From positions 52,414,758-52,478,757 of the forward strand of contig OX485805.1 of the NCBI GenBank assembly GCA_950295325.1: a DNA stretch of 64,000 nucleotides, given 5' to 3'. The position numbers and the translations under genes are program-made. This document shows positions 47,096 through 60,327 of the stretch, one piece after another. Source of the DNA: Polytrichum commune. Taxonomy: Eukaryota; Streptophyta; Polytrichopsida; Polytrichales; Polytrichaceae. The notes beneath the pieces were generated by a model that made no database searches, had not been told where the DNA came from, and saw nothing but the letters and a program-made list of their open reading frames with translations. Every line of letters starts with the position of its first letter. Within the stretch, counting starts at the first letter, position 1.

Positions 47096-48239
47096 GTTTT
47101 CCATATCCTGGACTCCTAAGGTATTACACGTGCCTAGACCCTTTTGGCGCTGATATTATAAGGGTCTTGGCCCAGTCAACACACGTGTGCAGTATGCAGA
47201 TTTTGAAATCGATTCAAAAGGGTTGCAAGCTCCCAAGAGCATAGGGGAGCTGTGGGGGGTATGAATAGTGAAATGGCATATGAAAATTCTAATCAAGATT
47301 TCCATGAATGGCAATGTGGAGTCAATTCTCATGGCTTTTTATATTTTGGCATGGTTGAAGTTGCTTGTACCACAATTTGGCTTGTACACAATTTAGCATA
47401 TTGTTCACAAAGCGAAATTGCATCAAAACTGAGCTACATCTTGCAATTGATTCAACTTGCTCAAAAACGTAGTCCCTTGGCCCCATACGTTTAGTCACCT
47501 TGATGGGAACTGGGAGACTTGCAAGATGGAAATGCGTACTTGTGGGTTATTATGGAGCTTATCAATACTCCACTCCTTGAGTTCAGTTGCAGCAGTTGTG
47601 ATTTCTAACTCACATAATCTGTCGTGGACGTTTCTAACTCGCATAAGTTACACATAATTACATGCCCCAACAGTACTTAAAATCATAATTATAGTCTAAT
47701 GATTTGATATGCTTTGGGCTTGATGACGATTTGGAAATAATTTGGGCTTTGATCTCACATCAACCAAATGTTTGAGAAGCAGAAGTGGCATCACTAAAAA
47801 GCCCACGGATTATCCAGAAAGTTAGGTCTTTTGCACAAAAACAAAGTGATAGTACATCTGTTCTCGTGTCCACAAAGGACTAACATGTTTCACTTCAGCT
47901 AATTATGGCTATGAGGCTGGTCTGAGTGATAGCCCACACTATATACCCAAAACAGTCTACACATATGGGTGTAACAAGCGAATACAAATGGCATTGCTTT
48001 CAACTATGACAAGCTACAGAATTAAAGATGTGTTTAGAGTGGTAAAAAGCACATCACAAATCACATACCAAGGGGTTTGGACAAATGCAATCCCAGAGGT
48101 ACAAAACATGCTTTAAGTACAAGTACATCTTTATTTTACTCAGTACCCAGCACAACCGGTTATAGACACTCTTAAACAACATGAAAAAGACTCGTCTCTA
48201 CAGACTCTTCAGGCATCGCTGCTCGTCATCATATTGGAT
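47096..48239. other. SOD downstream region
   Basis: The last few hundred bases before 48240 are presumably the SOD 3' UTR on the minus strand. Nothing else recognised. Confidence 0.45.
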
Positions 48240-51200
48240 TTAGGAAGATGCCCGAAGACCAATGATTCCTGCAGAGAGGATGCAAGATTAGCAAACAGAA
48301 AAAACTGTACTAGCAAATATCAGATCAGCGAAATTCCAGTGGATGAATCCTACTTCATGACAATCCTTGTTGGTCATTCAGTTCATTCGTAACACAGAGC
48401 TTGGCTGAATTAGAACCGCATTCAAACCCATCAGCTAAAATCGACCAGAATTCTTAGACGTTCAGACATTTGCAAGAGTGTATATTGCATATCATAATTG
48501 GAGGCCAGAAAATTTATGAAACATATACAAAGTACTGTTGATGGAACTCACCACAGGCAACCCGAGCACCTGCATTTCCAGTCGACTTGCTCAGCTCATG
48601 GCCGCCTGGAGCAATCAGCAAAGTCGATCAGATTCATGACTTCCACGGTTGATAAGCACATTAGTGTCAAAGAATTGCTGGGAACGTTATGCAGATATGT
48701 GTCAACCCTTGTGAGAGAAAGCTAAGAAAATGAATAATGAAAAGTTTACCCTTTCCAAGGTCATCAGGGTCGGCATGGACGACCACAGCACGACCAATGA
48801 TGGAATCACTCCCAGCGAGAGGGATCTGCCAAGAAAATAACAGAGGAATGTGAGGATCAATTTCCTTTGATGAAAACATACTATAGAATCTCTTCCTAGA
48901 ATAAGAACATGCTCAGAACTCTGAGACTCTCTCATCACTGCTAATTTTAATGCTAGTGATGGATTACAGTCTTAAAACCCACTGTCACAATATACTTGAA
49001 CTGGACAAAAGTTTTGGGTCCCATTTCTACAACTGACTAAAAAGCACACCCAAGTTTCAGTGCAAAGAGTTTATTGGGGCATTGATATTTCCAGAGAATG
49101 AACTGAGGAAGTGATGTAGGTGGGGGATTTTAAGAAGCAGTACATGGCAATCCTTCAATGAAACCTTGGCAACGCCTGCATCAAGAAACCAAACACACAA
49201 AGGCTCACAAAGTGAGAGTTGTAACTCACGAACACTTGGTGATGAATGAAGATACACAACTTTTAAGAAGATACAAGATCCTCAAGCACGACATCACCTC
49301 ACATTAACTTCATATGTGCTTATACACCATCAACAAACACATTGATTGGGAGCACAAAGAGCACAAATTTCAAATTGTAGTACGATGGTGATGGTAAAAT
49401 GCATTACCATCATCTCCGGCAATGACATTTCCTAAGTCTCCAGCATGGCGAACTTCATCTTCAGGGGCTCCATGCTCCAAGTTCTTAGGATTGAAGTGGG
49501 GACCTGAAGCAGAACATATGAATGGCAAGTGCATATAATGATTTCTATTCTACACCGTTTAGGGTATAGTGCCACCAGCCCTATTATGAGGGCTTTCCTG
49601 GGTCACACTAATGGTCAACAAGTTGGTGATTAGTGCAACCCCATGACACTTGAATATTCTCAAAAAACTGAGACCTATGCTTGGATTGCCACTAGTCAAC
49701 AAGTTGACCGTTAGTGTAAACACAAGACAATTGGCGTAGTATGCTCAATATAATCTTCCTCTTGCCTACGAAAACGTGAAACTGTCAACTCAAGTACTCG
49801 AATGTGCTACACTAGATGACATGCCACAGAAAAATAACCGCTTCAAAAGTTGCAAAAGTTGCAAATGTTGGCAAATAGTATCATGTTGACTATTACAGAT
49901 GTGACATTTCTAGGATTCTGGGTAATTTAGTGTAATCCCTCCCAAATAGTGCGTGGCACTAAATACCATAAACAGTGTCCCACCACAAGTGGGTATAGTC
50001 CAATGTTGGTCTGGTATATAGGTGAATGCATGGTATCACTGATCAACGTCAATAATGGTATCAAAGAACCCACCCGTGGGTATCACAATTGTAATCCCAA
50101 TTAAATATTGATATGTGGTGAGTATTTCAAGGTGAGAGAATGTTCATAACCCCACTTATTATTTGGGTCAAAACAATTCTGAACCATATTGATACTAGGG
50201 CGCTTTTACCGAGGTATCAAGGTATTTGCATAAGACAATCACCCGAATGGCCTCGAAAAAAAAAATATCCTCAAATACTGAAATCAAAAAAAGTGGAATT
50301 CTCATGAAAGATACCCGAATTGTATCAGAAAAAGATGATCCCAGACCAACACTGGTATAGTCTACCAAAAAGACAAGTAAAACAGAACCATAAAAGGAGA
50401 ATCCATACCGGTGGACATGCAGCCATTGGTGGTATCACCCAAAGCATGGACATGGAATCCATGCTTCCCAGGGTTCAATCCCTTGATCTCTCCCTCCACG
50501 GTAGTCGGACCTGTAAATATCACCAAACAAAGATAAGCGACCTCAGGTTGCACATTAACTCTTCAAGTTCGGTATACCAGAGACCTTTAGAAATCCTTAG
50601 GAGAACAGATATGCACGGAAAACCAAACATGCATTAGAATTCAAGACCATTAGAATTTCTTGGGTCTGTCTGCAGTCACATGACAAAACCGGTGATAGAG
50701 ACAGAAGGAACACCAGATTCTTGTCTATCATGTCCACAGGTATGGATCTTGCAACAGTTAGTTCATACGCAAAAAAAAATCTTCAGCCTTGTAATTTGAA
50801 ATCTCTAAAAAAATAAATCTCTCTACAGAACAGATGCGATGGCCGGGAAGAAAACAAGCAATTTCTGACATGCAAAGATAAGAGTTGTTTTGCAAGGATT
50901 TCCAAGAAAGTGCACCCTACGCTAGAGGAAAAACTCAAGAAACGGTATCCGCAGTCTATCAACATATCTATTAAAGAGTAATATGTCCATCAGAAAGACA
51001 CATGCAGATATCCCACTATCAAATATCCCAGCAAAAGTGGGAATAATCAACCAGAGTAAGAAAAAAAGTCAAACCACCAAATCACACAATATAAAATTGG
51101 CACACCTAATGCTCGTCTATGTTTCAAGGTTCTAATAATGACCACAGCCTGCAGTTATTAAACCACTCTGTTTTCAGGTGGTATGTCCAAAATGGAGCAG

Positions 51201-51731
51201 ACTAGAATCGAACAACATTAGCACACTCATCAGTGCGCTTCAAGACACAACACGACATCGAACAACATCCATAAGGCATGATCAAATTTCCTACCAGAAC
51301 CCAAAAGAATTCAACTCCAGTTGGCAGGTACGTTACGTACCCAAACAGGGTTTTACAAGAAAAGTGCTCATGAACTACCAAACTATAGCAAAACCTTCGA
51401 GGAAAATTCCTTCAGTCTTCCTTATGTTCCCACCATCGATCACACACTAAAAGCCTTGCGAAAGTATTCATAGCCAAAAATCTTTCATACCTTCCCAACA
51501 AGCCCTCCCTAAACCATTATCCACACCAACTGCCTGCAAAGATACAAAAGAAGAGGAGAGGCCACACCCAAAACCCACGAGCAAAAGCAATCCCTACTTA
51601 CATAACCCAATGGGGTTGAGAACCACATGAGGATTATTGAGTTATGTACCGTTACAGTCTTGGCAGAAGGAGATGACGCCAGTGACGTCGGAGGGTCCGG
51701 TCAGGACACACACTGCTTTGAGAGCAGCCAT
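48240..51731 (-). CDS. CSD1: Cytosolic Cu/Zn superoxide dismutase
   Basis: Seven exons on the minus strand, in transcript order: 51731-51650, 50510-50409, 49503-49408, 49175-49144, 48825-48750, 48605-48552 and 48268-48240. They sum to 471 nt, 156 aa, all GT/AG and in phase. It converts superoxide to hydrogen peroxide and oxygen. Copper ligands are His47, His49, His64 and His121; zinc ligands His64, His72, His81 and Asp84; the structural disulfide would be Cys58-Cys147. Signatures [12 protein letters not shown] and [10 protein letters not shown] are intact. There is no transit peptide and no peroxisomal tail (it ends RASS), so it is cytosolic, at the usual ~152-aa length. Exon 4 is only 32 nt. 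Oddities: a CxxC at 23-26 and Cys103-His104 where the family usually has DKQ. The symbol follows plant usage for the cytosolic form. Confidence 0.95.
49552..49978 (+). mobile_element. MITE family D, copy 2 (SOD intron 2)
   Basis: Matches 28302-28794. Ends ACACCGTTTAGGGTAT and the complement of its right end, ACACTGTTTATGGTAT, form an imperfect inverted repeat that continues into AGTGCCAC on both sides. No target duplication was found. Confidence 0.68.
50001..50354 (+). mobile_element. MITE family C, copy 4, complete (SOD intron 2)
   Basis: A 354-bp element with ends CAATGTTGGTCTGG and CCAGACCAACACTG, inverted complements at 13 of 14 positions. It is flanked by a perfect 8-bp duplication GTATAGTC at 49993-50000 and 50355-50362. 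The 8-bp duplication and CA...TG ends fit a non-autonomous hAT element. This copy defines family C. Confidence 0.88.
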
Positions 51732-51835
51732 GGCTATGGGGTTAGGGTTGGGGTGTGGATCGGATGGACAGCGTTCCGAGTGTGAGAGAAGAAACAAGAG
51801 GGTTTGGACACCGAGAAGAAGAGCAGGAAGCTGGC

Positions 51836-51842
51836 TTATATA
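51836..51842 (-). promoter_or_regulatory. TATA box of the SOD gene
   Basis: TATATAA on the minus strand lies 105 bp upstream of the ATG. This would give a 5' UTR of about 75 bases. A TGCATGCA palindrome (RY-like) stands just upstream of it. Confidence 0.5.
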
Positions 51843-51945
51843 TTCCTGCATGCATCAGCGAGAGAGAGAGTGCAAAAGGAGGACGAGAGAAAGACGAAGA
51901 GAGAGAAGGACCACGAGAGCTAGCTTTCTTAAATCTTGGCACCGT

Positions 51946-52440
51946 GTACATTATAGAGGGTTGACAGGCTGACAGACTACTGTAGGACCACAAGATCTAC
52001 GATGGTTATACAGCTTTGAGTGGACCAGGAATTACCTGAATCTTCACCCTAGATAGATTTTAGGCGAGAAACTGCAAAAAGGAAAAGAAAGGAGAGAGAC
52101 CTCGACAACCAGCGCCCTAAATCTCTGCAGGAAGTACATTTTGAAGAGGTGGCAGGTTGACAGACAGCAGTAGGAACCCAGATCTACCCATTCGGAACAT
52201 CTTTGTGTTGCCCAGGAATTTACCTACATCTACCCATACAGAGATTCTGGTGGAGAAACCGTGAAATCCTTTTACAAGCGTACATTTTAAGAAGGTGGCA
52301 GACAGACAGACTACTGTAGAATCTCAAAGATCTACAAAGGGTTTATATTTGAGTGCGTAGGAATTACCTGAATCTTGAGAAGAGAGAGATTCGGGTTGCA
52401 AATCTTACACTTAGAAGCACAGATTTGTTCGAGACATTCC
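51946..52440 (-). promoter_or_regulatory. Three degenerate tandem units in the SOD upstream region
   Basis: Units begin at 51946, 52134 and 52280. Each opens with GTACATT, followed by a GGCAG/GACAG stretch, an ACT-or-AGCAGTAG-type block, AGATCTAC, and in units 1 and 3 GGAATTACCTGAATCTT. GTAC is the core bound by copper-response SBP-domain factors and is palindromic. The repeat is seen directly; the copper role is inference. Confidence 0.5.
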
Positions 52441-53835
52441 ATGGTTGGGAAAGGAGCCTCTATCCGACTGACTCACGGATGGAGGAAAGCGACAAAGTTC
52501 AGGTGGTGGCCAAGTGGAACTTACATACCAACAACATCTCATGACATTTTACTCTGCCATTGTGAAAGTTGTGAATAGAGTGGTGGATTCTGTTTTACAA
52601 CACCTTCCGAGGGGGAATATCGTAGTTAAAAACATCCTCCCTGTAGATTTGTTGCTCATTTTTTTGTTTTCCAGTTTACATTCTTTAGACTAAAGTTCAC
52701 ATACCCATACCTTAGAACGTAGGTTGTTTTTTTCCTTGAGATTATCAAAGCCAAATCTTACAATGAGTTTTGGGTACCTATGTTATTCCTTTGAGGAGAG
52801 AGGGAATTTTTGTATACATGCATACCTCTCATCCAACCTACATAAAAGATTGACTACCAATAGGTTGACTTCTAACATAAAAACTCGAGATAGGTTTGTT
52901 ACCAATTCATCTCAAATGACTTCAACTTAAATAATTCAAAAAAAATTCCAATGTCAAATAAACTAAAACAAATAACCTCAAAAGCCGCACAATATTTTAG
53001 GGCTTTTAAGTTGGATGAATGAGAGGTGCGCCTGTATATGATATCTCTCTCTCTCTCTCTCCATCCTTCCACAATGCTTGCTGTAAATGGTAGGTGAAAG
53101 AAGGTGAGTCATGAAATGTCCACTCGTGTGAGAGTCAAACATGATGCACTACAGTGTGACTCAAGACCTTTCCAATGATGGCGCAGAGACCAGGGTCACG
53201 TAACTTATCATACAGGACTCGTCAAAGTCTTCTCTGTTCTCCAAGGTGGCCAAGTGCCAACTTCCCTAGGAAGTGAAGAGAAATATCGATTTGTGAGGAA
53301 TTCCACACCAAGATACCCTCCACAATAGTACTTTCTGGAACAAGATACGTGTCCGAGGGTTATCTAACTAACAATCTCGGGAACATCGTAAGCTAAGCTG
53401 TGTACATAATAATACTTTTGAATACAAGAGTGGACATCCCGATGTGGTACTAATCATGCAGATATTTCCAAGTTTCAGGAACATTGTTTCAGTTGGATTA
53501 GCATCAGTTGATAGGAGATTCCACTGCTTGAAGTGCTCATATCTGAACAGCGTAGCGATAGATACTTGATGTGACCAATTATTCCCACACTGTCAAGAGG
53601 AATATCGATTCTCAAGTAAGCAACAAGAAACCCGGAATAAATTAAAAATTAAAAATATTTAAAAATAAATGAATAAAAGGTCGACTCCACCAGTAATATA
53701 ATACAGTTGAAATTGTAGGGATATATCTGCATTGTTATCTTTGACATTCGCGTGTATGATTTGTAAAGACAACAGGTCATGTAGAGCAATGACAACAACA
53801 GCAATGATAATCTCATGCTCAAAAGAAACTCAATG
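52441..53835. repeat. Intergenic with a family I piece
   Basis: 52780-53065 carries family I modules (GCATACCTCTCATCCAACCTACATAAAAG, shown here in part: CCTCTCATCCAACCTACAT; ACCAATTCATCTCAAATGAC) and ends in (CT)n at about 53043-53061. The remainder is unassigned. Confidence 0.45.
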
Positions 53836-54212
53836 GTTTATAGGTGCATATGTAGAATCAATAATCAACGTCAATAATGATATCAAAGAATCTACATGCA
53901 GATATCACAATTGTAATACACATCAAATATTAATATTTGTAGGATATGCCGAGGTAAGAACTTTTGTATACCCAAGTTATTATTTGGGTCAACACCATTC
54001 TAAACCATATTGATGCTATAGTGAGTTTACCTAGGTATCAAGGTCTTGCATGGTACATAGACCCAAATAGTACCAAAAAAAACAATCACCGTCAAATACC
54101 CATACTCCACTGGCATCGAAGAATGCAAAATCCTCACTATAGATACCCAAATGGTATCCAAAAAAAAAAAAGGATACCAGTCCAAAGCTGGTTTATACCA
54201 TGCAAAAATACT
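53836..54212 (+). mobile_element. MITE family C, copy 5
   Basis: Contains ATCAATAATCAACGTCAATAA, GATATCAAAGAATCTAC, ATTGTAATACACATCAAATATT, CATTCTAAACCATATTGATGC and the right-end GATACCAGTCCAAAGCTGG, in family C order. Confidence 0.65.
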
Positions 54213-55374
54213 ACAGATACTAATTAACTTGATGTCTCGAAGTTTCTGATCTAGGGACAAAGCTGAAATACAGGTTAGTATAAATTCCTCACCCACTATG
54301 TGAGTCTAGTTTGTACTTTCTTGTACAACTTCTAAAACATCCACACAATGTTTGAATCTTGCTCATTTAGGTCTGCAATTTGAGAGGGACCCCTATGATG
54401 AGTTATACGCTCAAAAATGGGTGAGTCATAGCAGATGAAAGTTGGGAAATTTCAGATTGCATCAGAAACTTCACCTTGAAAATTCATGCTCCAAGTACCT
54501 TCAAATCAGCAAGGCATCCTCAAGAAGCAGTTAACCTTGCAATGGCGGATGTCCCCAACCGTCAAGAAATAGGACCGAGATCTGAAACTCTTCACAAAAA
54601 CAATAACAGAGATTCGAGGTTGTGTACTAATGAAACCTTCCAAGTGCAGGTAGTATGTTGTCCGGACTGATTCCCAGTAAGAATTAGAAATCATACCAAG
54701 GCCTATAATTCCAAAAGCTTAAGTGGTAGAAGGCGAGAAATATGTCACCTGTCTGCCAGGTCAAAACCTCTTCATCACAAATCAATACTTTTAGAAATGA
54801 CCTATAAGAATGTAGCAAACCCATTGTACAAGTTAAGGAAGAATCAAATTAGAGCATTGAGGAAAGTCATTTCAAAGGCTTCCCCACAAAGCTTTGCAAC
54901 ACACTGCATCATCCAGCCTATCAAATCAAGCCTAAAGAATAAGTGTTTAAATCACAAAGCTTTGAAATTTGCTAGTGAGCAGAGTGGACTCTCAAAATTG
55001 TTGGAATTGGAATAAATTGTGGGAAATGAACTAAAAAGTTGTTGGAAACTATTTAAACAGGTAACAGGTAATGTAGGAACATTATGAAGGAGGCTGTCAA
55101 CGTGAGAAATCTTACAACAGTACACACTCCCAGATTAGAGAGCTCAAATGTTTGCCACGCATGCCAATCGCAGGTGGGCTTCACCACAACTACACTAAGC
55201 TAGGAACCCGAGCTTTTCACCATTCTTCTTTGCAAGTCTGATCAATCCTTGTCTTTGCTTCGCATCAGCACCAATGGACTTACAAAACTCTGTGATAATC
55301 TGCAAGTCACACATGCGTGTAAGAACATGGGCCCAAGATACACCAAAACTGTAACCATCGAGGTTCACATTAAT
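54213..55374. other. Gene-free, nothing recognised
   Basis: Short frames only. The frame at 54797-55015 is Lys-rich with no family motif. Confidence 0.4.
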
Positions 55375-55705
55375 ATTATTTTGGTATATAGATGAATGCA
55401 TGGGTAACAATGATCAACACCAAGAATGGTATCACAGAAGCTACCCATGGATATCAAAATTGTAATACCAGTCAAATATTGATATTTAGTGATATTTAGT
55501 GGGTATGTTGAGGTGAGAGAATCTATCTATGCCCGAGTAATTATTTGGGTCAATACCATACTAAACCATATTGATACTAGGGCGACTTACCTAGGTATGA
55601 AGGATCTTGCATGGTATATAGACTTGAAGGGTATCAGAAACACAAATTCCATCAGATACCCATACCCAACTAATATCAAAATATGTGAAATCCTCATTAT
55701 AAAAT
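55375..55705 (+). mobile_element. MITE family C, copy 6
   Basis: GGTATATAGATGAATGCATG, GGTATCACAGAAGCTACCCAT, TTGTAATACCAGTCAAATATT and ATACTAAACCATATTGATAC match the family in order. Confidence 0.65.
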
Positions 55706-56540
55706 GAGATACAAGATAAATCACACATGGTGGCAGGCCATTTGACCAAGGGCTATGCACAACAATCTTTAAATTCCACGACATCAACCGGCTCGATCAT
55801 GAGTTCCCAATAATAGATCATCCTGGTCTTTGATAGTTGTATAGCATGAGTACAAGACCTCAAATTCGACACAAGGAAACTAGAGCCACAAAACCCTGAG
55901 GTAAGAAATACCGAAAGTCAAGAGTTTTGATTTCTTCCAGAAAGCACGTTATTTTTGCTACACCCACAAACACAAAACTGCAAACATGCATCCTACGACT
56001 CCCATGTAATTGGAACATTTATCGAGAAAGATTCGAGTTGCAAGGATGTCATTTGAATATGAGAGGTACTGGCACAGTACTATTCCCGAGTCGGGCTTAT
56101 ATCTTCGCTAAGACTGGTTGTGGACATAACCTAGAGATGATAAAGCTGCGTAGACATGCGAAGGAGATAAACCAAGTGCATGTAACAAAATCGGCCTCAC
56201 AACGTCTTGCAGACTGTGATTTGGTGAAGTTCCTCATTTCGCATACATCCCAAAGTCTAAATTCCAAAAAAAATCCTGCAGCTAAAAGTGTTTCATAAAA
56301 CACAAAATGGGGTTTGCAGACAGCAGAAAGACAAGACACCATCCAGTTACCCTCCACATGGAAAGATAACCTCTCACAGCTACCGAACAGAGAAACTCCA
56401 CTGCCAACAACACAAACTTTATGGTATTCCAACCCTCAGTTCAGTGAGCATGTCCCATTTTCGTAACCCGTGTGCGGAGGAATCTCCGATGACATCACAT
56501 CTTTCTAGTGATGACTCTGAGGAGGATAGTTATAACCCAT
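55706..56540. other. Gene-free, nothing recognised
   Basis: No coding similarity seen in the 110-123-aa frames that overlap here on both strands. Confidence 0.4.
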
Positions 56541-56900
56541 AGCCATATCCCCTCGCGATTGGTGTACTAAAAAACACCACAAACCCCATATGAAACCTTA
56601 ACTTCTCCTCCCTTAGCTCGATTCCCCCGCACACCCATCACATAAGTTTGTATGTTAACCGACTCATGTCGCCGCCGCCCAGCTATGGATTATAGCCGTG
56701 CCCAGCTCAATATTACGCACATAGCCGTATCCCCTCGCGATTGATGTACTAGAAACCAATAAACCATATGAAACCTTGATTTCTTGCTCAATTCCTCCTC
56801 ACACCCATCATTACATATGTTATAAATATATATGTTAACCAACTCATGTCGGTCAACCATGAGTTATTGAATCATAGCCGTGCCCACTCGCCGCTCCCCA
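56541..56900 (+). repeat. Two-unit tandem duplication (~182 bp)
   Basis: Units starting at 56541 and 56723 share AGCC-TATCCCCTCGCGATTG, CCATATGAAACCTT, CACACCCATCA, TATGTTAACC-ACTCATGTCG and ATAGCCGTGCCCA. Confidence 0.75.
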
Positions 56901-57712
56901 GCTCATGAAGGCAACTGGACATAACCCACATAACCCATACAATTGACCATGCATTTGCTCCTCGTGTCGGTTATCGTACTAGGAGAAGGGGGAGGAAGAG
57001 AATTTGAGCACATGAACTCAAATCAACCACGCACCTGTGAATGCAATGCAATCCCCTTGCCACGTAGTTGGTTAAATTCCTTCTTCCCTAGTACATTCCG
57101 CGTCAACACCACAATGGGTGCAAACACCCCTTTCCCTTCATTCTTATTCCCCATCATCGTCACCTGCGCCCGGGATCCCCTACAAGAAGAAGCCGCCAAG
57201 CCACCACTCCTCCCCAGCTGCCGTCGCCCCGAACACTCGCCACAGACCGATGAAGATGCGCTCCAATTCAACCCCGGCCCCGCTACTCTCAGCTGCACCG
57301 ACTCCATAGCTAGGGCAACTACTCACTTCCTCACTGAACCCCAATTCCTCAAACTCTAGTGAACTCTTTCAGAAACTTCAAAGTCCCACGAGCAAGCAAG
57401 CCAGCCAGCCAGCCAGACGGTGTGTATGCAAACTACACTCCAAAATTTGAGTGGCGTTAGTGGTTTGTGGAGCATGGATGGGGAGGTTGTGGACAAATGG
57501 GTGGCATGAATTCTAAGCTGAGGTTGGCGTGAGCGAAATGTGTGAGACGATGTTGATGTTTGTTGGGGTGACAATGGATTTGAGAGGGTGGGGGAGAGAT
57601 GGCGGAGAGAGATGGGGAGACCTGCGCCACACACCTTTCGGCTGCTGAGGAGTCTGAACCTGGTGGTGACTTGGCTTCTTCCTTGCCTTCCTTCCCCCCT
57701 AGCTGCCCCCAC
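56901..57712. other. GC-richer intergenic stretch, no gene called
   Basis: Overlapping frames on both strands are compositional: Pro/Gln/Gly-rich with no domain. Confidence 0.35.
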
Positions 57713-57835
57713 CACAAACATTTGCTGGCCCTGCCCCTTTCCCCTGCCCCTGCCCCTAACCCCTGCCCGTGCACCCACGACAAACATTTGCTGGCCTGCC
57801 CCTGCCCTTGCCGCATGGATGGCCAGCTTTTGTTG
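57713..57835 (+). repeat. 66-bp tandem repeat with CCCCTG runs
   Basis: ACAAACATTTGCTGGCC occurs at 57714 and 57780, each followed by CTGCCC-rich sequence. Confidence 0.65.
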
Positions 57836-57990
57836 GGGCCAACTAAAAGGACACGTAACTTTCTATTGGTGGCTCGTGTCTTGGTTTTGGGGGGTTCCAA
57901 TGGGCAATGGGCACTAAAGAGCGGGCAGAGAAAGAGAGGTGGGGGGGGAAAAAATCCTCCTATGGGTTGTTGGTTCATTGCACCATGTGA

Positions 57991-58370
57991 ACTACACTGA
58001 TGAATGTGATATTTGGTTTGTCATATGGTGTTTTATGTCACTTTGATGACTTTTTGGATGACACTTCTTATGAATAAATGAACATGGATGATCAATGAGT
58101 TCATCCATTCACCAAAACCCTACTTTCTCTTGTCAGCAATATGTGATGAAATATTGTCATGGGTGATTGAAACTTGGATGAAAAATCACTTGGTAAGTGA
58201 TAGTAATTGCAACACTGTAAATGTATAATCCCCCCCAAAAAAAATTTACAAGGAATGACAAATAATGTTGGCTTTACGGTTAGTGTTGGTGACTCTATAC
58301 TACGGTTTTCAGTTAGTATTGAGCCAAGACAGTTGGAATTGGCGACACTAAATATCATATTTAGTGTAGT
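57991..58370 (-). mobile_element. MITE family B, copy 4
   Basis: Inverted relative to copy 1, with ACTACACTGATGA at one end and GACACTAAATATCATATTTAGTGTAGT trimmed to its last 17 bases (ATCATATTTAGTGTAGT) at the other. The core TTTACAAGGAATGACAAATA is shared with copy 3. Confidence 0.72.
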
Positions 58371-60327
58371 AAGGTCAAGGCATCTATAACCGATAAAATA
58401 AGAGAATTTGCACCTGTTTAGGAGGAGCAATAGTTGGGGGGTTATTTTCCTTGCAAAGAGAAACAAACTCTAAGGAGAATGCAACAACAACAACAACAAC
58501 AACACCCAAAAAAAAATCATGAAATTGTTGAAGCGGTAAAAGTTTAGGGAAACACAAGTCAATTTTAGGACAACCCATAACCGCTCATCTAAATGCTAAT
58601 TCTTGCGAATGACGATGGTCAAAACTTTTATGAGGATAATCAATCACAAGCCGCCACCACATAAGCCTCACTCCATTTTTGCCTAGAAAATATAGATCTC
58701 ATCCATGATGGCATGATTACAAATACACCAATGAGCAGTTAAATGGATTTGATCAACTATGAATGCCTCGACCTTCTGGCACATGGAGGAGGCATTGCTT
58801 GTTATTAAACTTGAACTGACATGCTAGTCATAATAGTACACTAAGGTTGCATGCTTTTGAATTGTCTAGCATGATGCTCAAAAAATGAAATGCAGGCGTG
58901 TGCACACATATCATATATATTTGCCAATCAGGTCAATTGCCTCCCCTTCTTGATTTGATGCATAGAAGGCTTGCTTTTGTTGGGGCCAACCGAAAGGCAG
59001 CCTAACTTTCTTATTGAATGGTCATAGAGGTCCTCCCAATTATGTTTGTAATCGAGCCTAGAATGGTTAACAGATTTCAAGCATGTAGTCCATCCTCTTT
59101 TAAACATGTGTCTTTTGGGTATTCGTTCTCAAATCCATGCATAATCACACAACACTCAAATATAGGTGCCCGTTCAAGAGCACAATTTGAATTAAACCCA
59201 CTTGCCTTATGGGTCATCAGTTCCGATTTCACTATGGCACAAGGGTGAGACACCACTTGCTATTGAACTGGAACCGATGTGTAGCATGTTATTTTAGTCA
59301 TCGTGACACACTAAGGTCACATGTTTTCGACTATCCGGCATGATGCACAAAAAATGAAAGGTGGTTGTGTGCACACATTACCATAGAATATGGCAATTGG
59401 GTCGGTTGCCTCCCCTTCTTGGTTTGGTGCATGGATGGCCTACTTTTGTTGGTAGCAACTGAAAGGTAAGCTCCACTTTCTATTGGTGTCTCAACCTACT
59501 CTCGTGCCTAAGGGGTCCAATGGGGAACTAAAAAGCGGAGAAAGAAACAATCTTCTATTGGTCATCGGTTCATTTTCATACGTGAGTCATGGCATGGGGA
59601 GGAATCGCCACGTGCAATTAGAGGTTAGTAGTCACTACAACACATAGATGCTCAAAAGATGGTAAGGCAAATGTACCTAAAGCCAACATAGCAATAGTCC
59701 AGACACCTTTGAGTGGTACTTGGTTAGGTGTGGATCTATGAAGAGACACCAAAAAGACATGTGTTTAAAAGAGATTGGACTATGTACTCGTGATTGGGGG
59801 GACGTATATGGTCAGTTAATGAGCACACAAATTTTTAATTTGAAAACGAATAAGACATTCATATAGCTCTAGAAATAATGAGACAAATGACTACAAGCAC
59901 GCTTTGGATATTATCTCGCTCAAATTTCGTGTTTCGTATTCGCCAAGAAGTGGGTGCATGGAAATTTTTAATTTTTTTTAATTTAATTTTTTTTAAAGGA
60001 AGAAATAGAAGAAGAAGAACTCCGAAAAATACACATCCACCTTAGTGTGCACACATTTCATAAAAGAGCAACCTTGTTCGAGAGGACTTGGCTTCTTCCT
60101 TGCCTCCCTTCCACACAATTTGATTCGACTTGGGGGATTAGAGGCCTTATTGTGACCTCAAGTAACTAAGTGGTCACGTGGAAGGTTAGGTCCTAGATGG
60201 GCATTATTTCTTGGTTCCCTCTCGGTTTGCGCTGAGCTTTTCCAAGGTGGTTGTAGTTTGGTTATGTTCTTGCAATTCACTTTTCAAAATTTAAATTCAA
60301 AAATTTCAAAAAAGAGAACGGACTACT

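Noticed and set aside
57356-58000. 143-173-aa frames on the minus strand and 109-133-aa frames on the plus strand
   Set aside because: Driven by CCCCTG-type and 66-bp tandem repeats; no domain, and frames on both strands overlap.
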